Shown here one piece after another: positions 49,201 through 56,643 of a stretch of 64,000 bases of DNA (positions are counted from its first letter, which is position 1; every line of letters begins with the position of its first letter). The stretch is from the NCBI RefSeq assembly GCF_014982855.1, contig NZ_JADCKF010000002.1:62001-126000 (forward strand), read 5' to 3'. A program made the translations under genes and the position numbers. The notes below the pieces were generated by a model, which was not told where the DNA came from, did no database searches, and saw only the letters and a program-made list of their open reading frames with translations. The DNA is from Pseudoflavonifractor gallinarum (GTDB lineage: Bacteria; Bacillota; Clostridia; Oscillospirales; Oscillospiraceae).

Positions 49201-51870
49201 ATGATTTATCGATGCAGCCATCCGGGATGCTCCATGATCCTGGAACAGGAGGAGAACGGCGCGGTATGTCCGGAGTGCGGGCATTCCATGGGGGCGGTGA
49301 GCGAGGCCGCCCTCACCGGAAAGGACTGGGCCCTGCTGGGCAGCTGGTGGATCGAGGGTCCCCGGCGGGACGAGGCGCGGGCCTATGCCTGCTTCCGGCG
49401 CTCCGCCCAGGTGGGGGATCCCTGCGGCATCAGCAATCTGGGCTGGTGCCTGGAAAACGGCATCGGGGTGGAGGCCGACCCCAGACAGGCCGCGTGGCTC
49501 TACGAGCAGGCCGCCCTGCTGGACTACGTCCCGGCCATGTGTAATTTCGGCTTCTGCCTGCAAAACGGCATCGGCACCGGACGGGACCCGGAGCGGGCGG
49601 TGGAGTGGTACCGCAAGGCCGCGGAGATGACCTTTCCCCGGGCCCAGATCCTGCTCTCCCGCTGCTACCACGAGGGCATCGGGGTAGAGCAGGACGAGGC
49701 GGAATCCCTGGCCTGGCTGAAGGCGGCGGCCTTTCAGGGGGACCCGGGCGGACAGGCCGAGCTGGGCCGCCGGTATGAGTTCGGCGACGGGGTGGAGCAG
49801 TCCGCCGCCATCGCCGTGCGCTGGTACCGGGCCGCTGCCGAGCAGGGCCATGCGGACGGCATGTGCTGCCTGGGGGTGTGCTATGAGTACGGGGTGGGCG
49901 TGCCCGCCGACCGTGCCCGGGCCGCCCAGTGGTACCGTGCCGCCGCTGAGGCGGGAGACGTGCGGGCCATGGGAAACTACGCCTGGTGCTGTGAGACCGG
50001 CTCCGGAGTCCCCCAGGACCTGGAGACGGCCGCCCGCTGGTATCGCGCCGCCGCCGAGCGGGGCAATCCCCGGGGCATGTGCTGTCTGGGCTGGTGCTAT
50101 GAGTACGGCACCGGCGTCCCAAGGGATATGAGCGAGGCGGTGCGCTGGTACCGTGCCGCCGCCGCTCTGGGCTATGCCCGGGCCCAGTGCAACCTGGGCG
50201 TGTGTCTGGAGCGGGGCGAGGGGACGAAGGCCGATGTGCCGGGGGCAGTGGCCCTCTACCGTGCCGCCGCGGAGCAGGACTATGCCCCCGGGCAGTGCTG
50301 TCTGGGCTTTTGCTACTACATGGGGATCGGTGTGGAGCAGGACCCGGAGGAGGCGGTGCGCTGGTATCGTGCCGCCGCCGAACAGGGCTATCCCCGTGCC
50401 ATGCGGGAGCTGGGGGTGTGCTGTGAGACCGGCTCCGGCGTGCCTAAGGACCCGGCCGCCGCTGTGGAGTGGTACCGCCGGGCCGCCGAGCTGGAGGATG
50501 TGCCCGCCATGTGCAATCTGGGCTGGTGCTATGAGTTCGGCTCCGGCGTGCCCCAGGACGACGCCCAGGCCGTGGCGTGGTATGAGAAGGCGGCGAAGCA
50601 GAACTATCCCCGGGCCATGACCAATCTGGGGGTGTGTTATGAGCAGGGCCGGGGCGTCCCACAGGCCGACAGCCGGGAGGCCATGCGCCTCTACCGTGCC
50701 GCCGCCGAGCAGGACTATGGCCGGGCCCAGTGCTATGTGGGGATTAACTACTACTACGGAGACGGCGGCGTGGAGCAGGACGACGCCCAGGCGGCAGACT
50801 GGTTCCGCCGCGCCCTGGACAGCGGCTATGAGGAGAGCGCCTACTGGCTGGGTCTGTGCGCCTGGAACGGCCGGGGCATGGCCGAGGACCGTACCGCCGC
50901 CGTGGACTGGTTCCGCCGCGCCGCCGAGGCCGGCGTGGTCCGCGCGGGCTTCTACCTGGGCCTGGCCGCCGAGCGGGGCTGGGGTGCGGAGCAGAGCGGA
51001 GAAGAGGCCGCGCGCTGGTACCGCTGGGCCGCGGAACAGGGGGACGCCTCCTCCCAGTACAATCTGGGCTGGCTCTACACCCGGGGCGAAGGGGTCCCGG
51101 CAGAGGAGGAGCAGGCCGTGGCCTGGTTCCGCCGTGCCGCCGAGCAGGGCGATTCCGACGCCATGTGCGTGCTGGGCCTGCGCTATGAGCGGGGCGAGGG
51201 CGTGGAGCAGGACTGGAGTACCGCTGTGGAGTGGTACCGCCGCGCCGCCGACCGGGGCAGCCTGACCGGCATGTGCAATCTGGCCTGGTGCTGCGAGCGG
51301 GGCTTGGGGATGGAGACCGACTATCCCCAGGCGATCCACTGGTACCGCCGGGCCGCCGAAGAGGGCAGCCTGCGCGGGATGAACAACCTGGGAGAGCTCT
51401 ACCGGAAGGGAAAGGGCGTGGAACGGGACTATGACGCCGCCCTGGCCCTCTACCGCCGTGCCGCCGAGCGGGAGGACGACACCGCCCTCTACAACCTGGG
51501 CGAGTGCTATGAGCTGGGGCAGGGGGTGGAGCCCGATCTGGAAAAGGCCCTCACCTACTACCGCCATGCCGCCAAGCTGGGGGAGGGGAGCGCCCTGTGC
51601 GCCCTGGGCCGGTTCTATGAGAAGGGCGTCCAGGTGACGGCCGATCCGGCCAAGGCCCTCTCCTATTACCGGCAGGCGGCCGACCGGGAGGACGCCGAGG
51701 GGATGTACCGTCTGGCCCTGTGCTATCTGGAGGGGAAGGCGGTGGAGACCGACCCGGCCGCCGCCCGGGAGCTGTGCCGCCGCGCCCTGGAGAGCCAGGA
51801 CCTGGAGAACGAGGGGGACGCCCATCTCCGGGAGGCACTGGAGGGCCTCATGGAGCGGCTGAAGGGCTGA
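49201..51870 (+). CDS. Large Sel1-repeat protein with N-terminal zinc ribbon
   Basis: 889 aa. Residues 1-30 hold a C4 site (YRCSHPGCSMI ... CPECGHSM). From about residue 55 to the end I count 22 Sel1-like repeats of 36 residues (pattern AVxWYRxAAExGxxxAMxxLGxCYExGxGVxxD), each two antiparallel helices, making a long solenoid. No signal peptide or membrane segment, so it is cytoplasmic. Sel1 solenoids are protein-interaction scaffolds; the partner is unknown. The ATG at 49201 has AAGGAGGG upstream, and an earlier in-frame ATG at 49072 has no ribosome site. It stands alone between rpsU and a convergent gene. Confidence 0.88.
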   Translation: MIYRCSHPGCSMILEQEENGAVCPECGHSMGAVSEAALTGKDWALLGSWWIEGPRRDEARAYACFRRSAQVGDPCGISNLGWCLENGIGVEADPRQAAWLYEQAALLDYVPAMCNFGFCLQNGIGTGRDPERAVEWYRKAAEMTFPRAQILLSRCYHEGIGVEQDEAESLAWLKAAAFQGDPGGQAELGRRYEFGDGVEQSAAIAVRWYRAAAEQGHADGMCCLGVCYEYGVGVPADRARAAQWYRAAAEAGDVRAMGNYAWCCETGSGVPQDLETAARWYRAAAERGNPRGMCCLGWCYEYGTGVPRDMSEAVRWYRAAAALGYARAQCNLGVCLERGEGTKADVPGAVALYRAAAEQDYAPGQCCLGFCYYMGIGVEQDPEEAVRWYRAAAEQGYPRAMRELGVCCETGSGVPKDPAAAVEWYRRAAELEDVPAMCNLGWCYEFGSGVPQDDAQAVAWYEKAAKQNYPRAMTNLGVCYEQGRGVPQADSREAMRLYRAAAEQDYGRAQCYVGINYYYGDGGVEQDDAQAADWFRRALDSGYEESAYWLGLCAWNGRGMAEDRTAAVDWFRRAAEAGVVRAGFYLGLAAERGWGAEQSGEEAARWYRWAAEQGDASSQYNLGWLYTRGEGVPAEEEQAVAWFRRAAEQGDSDAMCVLGLRYERGEGVEQDWSTAVEWYRRAADRGSLTGMCNLAWCCERGLGMETDYPQAIHWYRRAAEEGSLRGMNNLGELYRKGKGVERDYDAALALYRRAAEREDDTALYNLGECYELGQGVEPDLEKALTYYRHAAKLGEGSALCALGRFYEKGVQVTADPAKALSYYRQAADREDAEGMYRLALCYLEGKAVETDPAAARELCRRALESQDLENEGDAHLREALEGLMERLKG

Positions 51871-51873
51871 GGG

Positions 51874-52650
51874 CTATTCCAGCAGCCCGGGCAGCAGGTC
51901 GTCCACCTGTGCGTAGGGAATAAAGGCGTGGGAGATGCCCATCCGGGCGCCCAGCTGACATTTTTTCCGGATGGAGCCCGCATCGTCGAAGAGGACGAAG
52001 TGGGCTCCATCTGTTTTGGTCATGTAGGTGAAGTAGTGAGCGCACAGCTCATGGGAGAAAAAGACCGAGCCGCCCCGCTCCTCCAGCTGCTCGGCCAGCG
52101 CCGGACGGGAGAGGGGGACCCCCTCTCCCGTGGGGGAGGGGAGGAGGAAATCCTGGGCCAGCCGCTCGATCCGGAGGGCCAGACGGGAGGGGCCGTACTG
52201 CTCGGCCGCCTCGGCCAGGCGCTGCTCCAGGGAGCCGCCCGACAGGGCCGTGGGGATGAGCACGCAGGCGTGGTCCGAGGCCGCCCCATAGCTCTCGGGC
52301 ACATAGAGGGGCCAGCCCCGGCGCTGGAGGGCCTCCCCCAGCTCGGCCACCGCCCGCTGGAGCACGGGGATGGGCCGGTCGGGAAAGGCGCAGTATACCC
52401 CCTGAAAGCCCCGGGCCGAGCACTCCCGCAGGACCTCCTGGCAGAAGGCGGAGGGCTCTCCCCGGCCGTCGAAGCCCTCACAATCCATGGCCAGGATCCC
52501 GCCCCGGGCGGCCACGGGCAGATTGGCCCGGAACAGGTGGGGCCCGCCGCCCACCCGGTAGGCCAGATGGGCCGCGGGCAGGTTCTGTTCCCGGGCGGAC
52601 CGCTCCAGGGCGGGCGGCGTGAGAAAAATGAGTTTGCAATCGGTAACCAT
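51874..52650 (-). CDS. Uncharacterised protein, TIM-barrel-like (possibly GH18-related)
   Basis: 258 aa, no signal peptide. Alternating strands and helices, with GGILAMDCEGFDG, GVYCAFPDR, LALRIERLAQ and the closing HFVLFDDAGSIRKKCQLGARMGI, which resembles the last strand-helix of GH18-type barrels. The catalytic DxxDxDxE motif of true chitinases is not seen, so it may be a non-catalytic relative. The start at 52650 follows AAGGGGG; a longer start 8 codons up lacks a ribosome site. It converges on the Sel1 gene with 3 nt between the stops. Confidence 0.6.
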   Translation of the reverse strand: MVTDCKLIFLTPPALERSAREQNLPAAHLAYRVGGGPHLFRANLPVAARGGILAMDCEGFDGRGEPSAFCQEVLRECSARGFQGVYCAFPDRPIPVLQRAVAELGEALQRRGWPLYVPESYGAASDHACVLIPTALSGGSLEQRLAEAAEQYGPSRLALRIERLAQDFLLPSPTGEGVPLSRPALAEQLEERGGSVFFSHELCAHYFTYMTKTDGAHFVLFDDAGSIRKKCQLGARMGISHAFIPYAQVDDLLPGLLE

Positions 52651-52664
52651 GCTGAGGTACCCCC

Positions 52665-52720
52665 TTGTATCCATGGTGGAGCAATGTTATAATGCAAATT
52701 ACGGCGTAAGCCGGTATAAT
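52665..52720 (+). promoter_or_regulatory. Two overlapping promoters of the yqeG-nfo-pepP operon
   Basis: P1: TTGTAT (52665), 17 bp, TATAAT (52688) with extended TGT. P2: ATGCAA (52692), 17 bp, TATAAT (52715). The -35 of P2 begins inside the -10 of P1, so polymerases would compete. Confidence 0.65.
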
Positions 52721-52771
52721 GGACTCTATGCAGGGCAAGTTGGAAACAGTCCTGCGGAAAGGCGGTGGACC

Positions 52772-53275
52772 GTGGCGCTTTCCCTGCTGGCGGACCGGGT
52801 ATTCCCATCCGTACAAGCCATATCGCCCCGGTGGCTGGCGCAAGAGGGCATCACCCTCCTGCTGGCCGATCTGGACAATACCCTTTCAGCCTATGGCGTG
52901 CCTGAGCCGGACGAGCCGGTGCGGGCCTGGGAAAGGGCCCTGCGGGAGGCGGGCGTGACCCTCTTCATCCTCTCGAATAACCGCAAACCCGAGCGGGCCA
53001 GGCGCTATGCCCAGTCCCTGGGCGTGCCCTACATCGGACACGCGGGAAAGCCCAAGCCGGGCTCCTTCCACCGGGCCATGGAGCAGATGGGCGTGGGCCC
53101 CGGGCAGACCGCCATCGTGGGCGATCAGATCTTTACCGATATTCTGGGCGGGAAGCGGGCCGGGGTGCGCACCCTTTTGGTGGAGCCCATCCGGCTGGCG
53201 GGCAATCCGGGCCGCTATCTGCGCTACGCGGCGGAGTGGCCCTTCCGCGCCCTGGCCAAGCAAAGGAGCAAATAG
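52772..53275 (+). CDS. HAD-family phosphatase, YqeG type
   Basis: 167 aa. HAD motif I is LLADLDNTLSAYG, motif II FILSNNRKP, the lysine is in GHAGKPKPGSF, and motif III is VGDQIFTDILGGKRAG. This is the IIIA subfamily YqeG/GEP4, which in eukaryotes dephosphorylates phosphatidylglycerophosphate; a bacterial lipid role is possible. The GTG at 52772 gives the family start (ALSLLADRVFPS) with AAAGGCGGTGG upstream; a 51-codon extension covers the promoters and is rejected. Gap to the next gene is 1 nt. Confidence 0.9.
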   Translation: MALSLLADRVFPSVQAISPRWLAQEGITLLLADLDNTLSAYGVPEPDEPVRAWERALREAGVTLFILSNNRKPERARRYAQSLGVPYIGHAGKPKPGSFHRAMEQMGVGPGQTAIVGDQIFTDILGGKRAGVRTLLVEPIRLAGNPGRYLRYAAEWPFRALAKQRSK

Positions 53276-53276
53276 C

Positions 53277-54137
53277 ATGAGCGTATCATTTGGGCCCGCG
53301 GGCAATTCCGACTCCTTCTCCCGGGCGCACAAGTCCTCTCTGGCGGCCCCCGGCTGGATCCGGGCCTTTGGCCTGGACGCCTATGAGTACCAGTGCGGCA
53401 AGGGGGTCAACGTGGGGGAGGAGACCGCCCGCAAGCTGGGGGAGAACGCCCGGAAGGAGGGCATCCGCCTCTCCCTCCACGCCCCCTACTTTATTAACCT
53501 GGCCAATCCCGACCCCGAGAGCCTGCAAAAGACCATCGGCTATATCACCGCCGCCTGCCGGGCCGCCGACTGGATGGGGGCCGAACGGGTGGTCATCCAC
53601 TCGGGCGCCCTCATGAAGCGGACGCGGCGGGAGGCGCTGGACATCGCGCTGCGCTCCCTGGAGGAAGTGGTGAAGGCCTGCGACGCCGCCGGATACGGAC
53701 ACATCACCCTCTGTCCCGAGACCATGGGCAAGATCAACCAGCTGGGCGATCTGGACGAGGTGCTGGAGCTGTGTCAGGTGGATGAGCGATTGCTCCCCAC
53801 GGTGGACTTCGGCCATCTCTATGCCCGGAGCCTGGGCGAGGAGCAGGGGGAGGAGGCCACCGAGCGGATGCTGGACAAGCTGGAGCGCGCCCTGGGCGAG
53901 GAGCGGGCCAGCCGCTTCCACAGCCATTTCTCCCGCATCCAGTTCACCCCCAACGGGGGCGAGAAAATGCACCTCACCTTTGAGCAGGACGAGTTTGGGC
54001 CCGACCATCTCCCGCTGATGCGGTCCCTGGCCCGCCGGGGGTGGAGCCCCACCATCATCTGTGAGTCGGCGGGGACCCAGGCGGAGGACGCCCTGACCAT
54101 GAAGCGTGCTTATGAGCATTTTCTGGGGACGGACTGA
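53277..54137 (+). CDS. Endonuclease IV-like TIM-barrel protein (AP endonuclease family 2)
   Basis: 286 aa, length of Nfo. Family motifs HAPYFINLANPD, VVIHSGALMKRTRREA and LCPETMGKINQLGDLDEVLEL are clear. Later metal sites differ from E. coli Nfo: DFGHLYA replaces DTCHAFA, and the segment HFSRIQFTPNGGEKMHLTFEQDE replaces the HxNDSK / DRHxxxG block. It may be a divergent AP endonuclease or another sugar-phosphate enzyme of this fold. CAAAGGAG precedes the ATG at 53277. Confidence 0.78.
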   Translation: MSVSFGPAGNSDSFSRAHKSSLAAPGWIRAFGLDAYEYQCGKGVNVGEETARKLGENARKEGIRLSLHAPYFINLANPDPESLQKTIGYITAACRAADWMGAERVVIHSGALMKRTRREALDIALRSLEEVVKACDAAGYGHITLCPETMGKINQLGDLDEVLELCQVDERLLPTVDFGHLYARSLGEEQGEEATERMLDKLERALGEERASRFHSHFSRIQFTPNGGEKMHLTFEQDEFGPDHLPLMRSLARRGWSPTIICESAGTQAEDALTMKRAYEHFLGTD

Positions 54138-54172
54138 GGGCCGCCCCCACGGATAGAAAGGAAGTCAGAACC

Positions 54173-55237
54173 ATGAATCATCTGGAGAAGATCGCATCCA
54201 AACTGGATGCCTACGGTCTGGACGCCATGCTGGTGACCAGCGAGCCCGGCGAGTTCTACGCCATCGGCTTTCACGGCGAGGGCGCCGTGGTGGTGGGCAA
54301 GCAGGAGACGCGGTATTTCACCGACTCCCGCTACATTGAGGCCGCTGAGCATCAGGTGACCGGGGCCAAGGTCACCGTGACCACCCGCACCGTGAGCCAA
54401 AAAGCCATGGTGGTCCAGGCGGTGGAGGAGATGGGCATCCGCAAGTTGGGCATCGAAGAGGGCTACATGACGGTGCAGGACTATCAGAGCTATGAAAAGG
54501 TGCTCTCCTGCCAGCTGGTGCCCGCTCAGCAGCTGCTCACCGATCTGCGCGCCGTGAAGGACAGGGAGGAGCGGGAGGCCCTCATCCACGCCCAGCGCAT
54601 CTCGGAGAAGGCCTTTGAGGAGATCCTCAAGTTCATCCGCCCCGGCATGACTGAGAAGGAGATCGCCGCCCGGCTGGTGTATGACATGCTCCGCTTCGGC
54701 GCGGAGAAGATGTCCTTTGACCCCATCGTGGTCTCCGGCCCTAACGGGAGCCTGCCCCACGGCATCCCCAGTGACAAGAAGGTGCAGGAGGGCGAGTTCA
54801 TCACCATGGACTTCGGGTGCAAGTATCAGGGCTACTGCTCCGATATGACCCGCACCGTGGCGCTGGGAGAGCCCAGCGAGGAGATGAAGAAGGTCTACTA
54901 CACGGTGCTGGAGGCCCAGAAGGCCGGCATCGCCGCGGCCAAGGCGGGGGTGCGGGGCTGCGACATCCACAACGCCGCGGCCAAGGTCATCGAGGACGCC
55001 GGCTACGGAGAATACTTCGGCCACGGCTTCGGACATAGCGTGGGCATTGAGATCCACGAGTCCCCCAATGCCAATCACAGCAATCAGGACCCCATGCCCG
55101 AGGGGGTCGCAGTCTCCGCGGAGCCGGGGATCTACCTGCCGGGAAAATTCGGCGTGCGCATCGAGGATGTGATCCTTCTCACCCAGGATGGGTGCGAAGA
55201 CATCACCCTGGCGCCGAAAGAGCTCATCGTTCTGTAA
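54173..55237 (+). CDS. pepP: Xaa-Pro aminopeptidase (M24 family)
   Basis: 354 aa. An N-terminal creatinase-like domain (1-125) precedes the pita-bread metalloprotease fold. Metal ligands are visible in MDFGCKYQGYCSDMTRTVALG (two Asp), GHGFGHSVGIEIHESP (His), SAEPGIYLPGKFGVRIEDVILL (two Glu). It removes an N-terminal residue before proline. Located directly upstream of efp, a widespread Firmicutes neighbourhood; EF-P helps translate proline-rich peptides. Ribosome site AGAAAGGAAG. Confidence 0.94.
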   Translation: MNHLEKIASKLDAYGLDAMLVTSEPGEFYAIGFHGEGAVVVGKQETRYFTDSRYIEAAEHQVTGAKVTVTTRTVSQKAMVVQAVEEMGIRKLGIEEGYMTVQDYQSYEKVLSCQLVPAQQLLTDLRAVKDREEREALIHAQRISEKAFEEILKFIRPGMTEKEIAARLVYDMLRFGAEKMSFDPIVVSGPNGSLPHGIPSDKKVQEGEFITMDFGCKYQGYCSDMTRTVALGEPSEEMKKVYYTVLEAQKAGIAAAKAGVRGCDIHNAAAKVIEDAGYGEYFGHGFGHSVGIEIHESPNANHSNQDPMPEGVAVSAEPGIYLPGKFGVRIEDVILLTQDGCEDITLAPKELIVL

Positions 55238-55253
55238 AAAACCTGAAAAACCC

Positions 55254-55282
55254 TTGCAAATATGGGGATAATGGAGTAAAAT
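55254..55282 (+). promoter_or_regulatory. Sigma-A promoter of efp
   Basis: TTGCAA at 55254, 17 bp, TAAAAT at 55277. Confidence 0.75.
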
Positions 55283-55336
55283 AGCTTAGCTAAAGTTCCA
55301 TTCATATGAAATACCTTGTTTGGAGGATGAATACCA

Positions 55337-55906
55337 ATGCCTACGATTACTGCCAGTGATTTCCGCAATGGCGTGACCTTTGAGATGGACGGCCAGGTCA
55401 TGCAGGTGGTGGAGTTCCAGCACGTGAAGCCCGGCAAGGGTGCGGCCTTTGTGCGCACCAAGATGAAGAATGTCATCACCGGCGGCGTGACCGAGACCTC
55501 CTTCAACCCCACCGCCAAGTTTGAGCAGGCCTATGTGGAGCGCAAGGACATGGAGTACAGCTACAACGACGGCGATCTGTACTACTTCATGGACCCCGAG
55601 ACCTACGATCTGGTGCCCATCGGCGCCGAGATGCTGGGCGACAACTTCCGCTTCGTGAAGGAGAACATGCCCTGCAAGATCAACAGCTACAAGGGCAAGA
55701 TCTTTGCCGTGGAGCCCCCCACCTTCGTGGAGCTGGAGATCACCGAGACCGACCCCGGCTTCCGCGGCGATACGGCCACCAACGTGACCAAGCCCGCCAC
55801 CCTGGAGACCGGCGCTGAGATCAAGGTGCCCCTGTTCATCAACCCCGGTGACAAGATCAAGATCGACACCCGTACCGGCGAGTACCTGGAGCGCTGCAAG
55901 GGCTAA
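55337..55906 (+). CDS. efp: Translation elongation factor P
   Basis: 189 aa, three beta domains shaped like a tRNA. Start [18 protein letters not shown] is typical. The loop that carries the modifiable lysine reads [17 protein letters not shown]. The C-terminal [19 protein letters not shown] is the family end. EF-P relieves stalling at polyproline. TTGGAGGATG precedes the ATG. No lysine-modifying enzyme gene is nearby. Confidence 0.97.
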   Translation: MPTITASDFRNGVTFEMDGQVMQVVEFQHVKPGKGAAFVRTKMKNVITGGVTETSFNPTAKFEQAYVERKDMEYSYNDGDLYYFMDPETYDLVPIGAEMLGDNFRFVKENMPCKINSYKGKIFAVEPPTFVELEITETDPGFRGDTATNVTKPATLETGAEIKVPLFINPGDKIKIDTRTGEYLERCKG

Positions 55907-55907
55907 G

Positions 55908-55937
55908 CGCTGAGCGCCCGGGAGCAGGCGCTCAGCG
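55908..55937 (+). other. Hairpin after efp
   Basis: CGCTGAGCGCC (55908-55918) pairs perfectly with GGCGCTCAGCG (55927-55937). No T-run, so it probably does not stop transcription fully; the next gene may be read from the efp promoter. Confidence 0.5.
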
Positions 55938-56015
55938 AACCGCGCAAAGCGTGATACGCCAAGCGCCGTCCCTACCACAAGGCCCTTCGTGGCCGCCTGT
56001 AAAAAGGAGATTATT

Positions 56016-56471
56016 ATGACTATTTCTGAGAAGGTCGCGTACCTGAAGGGTCTGGCCGAGGGCCTGAACATCGACACCGAGAAGTCCAAGGAGGGCAAGC
56101 TCATCTCTGTGATGATCGGCATCCTGGAGGAGATCGGCATGTCCATCGAGGACCTGGAGGAGAACACCGTGGCCCTGGGTGAGGAGATCGACGCCATCTC
56201 CGACGACCTGTCCGACGTGGAGAAGGTCGTGTTCGACGAGGACGACGAGGATGAGGATGACGAGTGCTGCTGCGACGAGGACGACGACTTCTTCGAGGTC
56301 GAGTGCCCCAACTGCAAGGAGACCCTGGTCATCGACGAGGACGTGCTGGAGTCCGGCGTGATCCAGTGCCCCAGCTGCAAGGAGAAGTTCGCTCTGGATC
56401 TCTCCGACGACTGCTGCTGTGAGGACGACGAGGACGAGTGCGGCTGCGGCTGCCACCACGACCACGAGTAA
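56016..56471 (+). CDS. CD1247-type acidic zinc-ribbon protein
   Basis: 151 aa, very acidic. Residues 1-65 are helical and match the CD1247 N-terminal domain of clostridia (SEKVAYLKGLAEGLNIDTE). Then come two Asp/Glu runs around CCC, a C4 zinc ribbon (ECPNCKETL ... CPSCKEKF), and a Cys/His-rich end (CCCEDDEDECGCGCHHDHE) that could bind several metal ions. Function unknown; cytoplasmic. The ATG at 56016 follows AAAAAGGAG; a 9-codon extension has no ribosome site. A terminator follows. Confidence 0.85.
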   Translation: MTISEKVAYLKGLAEGLNIDTEKSKEGKLISVMIGILEEIGMSIEDLEENTVALGEEIDAISDDLSDVEKVVFDEDDEDEDDECCCDEDDDFFEVECPNCKETLVIDEDVLESGVIQCPSCKEKFALDLSDDCCCEDDEDECGCGCHHDHE

Positions 56472-56483
56472 ACCGAACATGGA

Positions 56484-56517
56484 AACAGCCGGCGGCCATA
56501 GGCCGCCGGCTGTTTTT
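56484..56517 (+). terminator. Intrinsic terminator after the CD1247-type gene
   Basis: Perfect 13-bp ACAGCCGGCGGCC / GGCCGCCGGCTGT stem, ATA loop, T5. Confidence 0.93.
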
Positions 56518-56560
56518 GCGTGCGGAGCCGGTCCGTACGCTGCGCAGAGGTGCGGGCCGC

Positions 56561-56589
56561 TTGACAGGCCCCACAGGGCGATATATAAT
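56561..56589 (+). promoter_or_regulatory. Consensus sigma-A promoter of feoB
   Basis: TTGACA at 56561 and TATAAT at 56584, 17 bp apart: perfect consensus, so control must come from a repressor. Confidence 0.92.
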
Positions 56590-56598
56590 AGGCAGGCG

Positions 56599-56616
56599 TG
56601 TTAGTTACGACTAACA
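56599..56616. promoter_or_regulatory. Palindromic operator, candidate iron-repressor (DtxR/IdeR-like) box
   Basis: TGTTAGT-TACG-ACTAACA, a perfect 7-bp inverted repeat with a 4-bp centre, 10 bp after the -10 box and so over the transcription start. The TTAG...CTAA pattern recalls DtxR/IdeR boxes rather than the Fur box. The regulator is not in the window. Confidence 0.6.
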
Positions 56617-56643
56617 AATCAGCCGGTATAGGATGAATGACAG

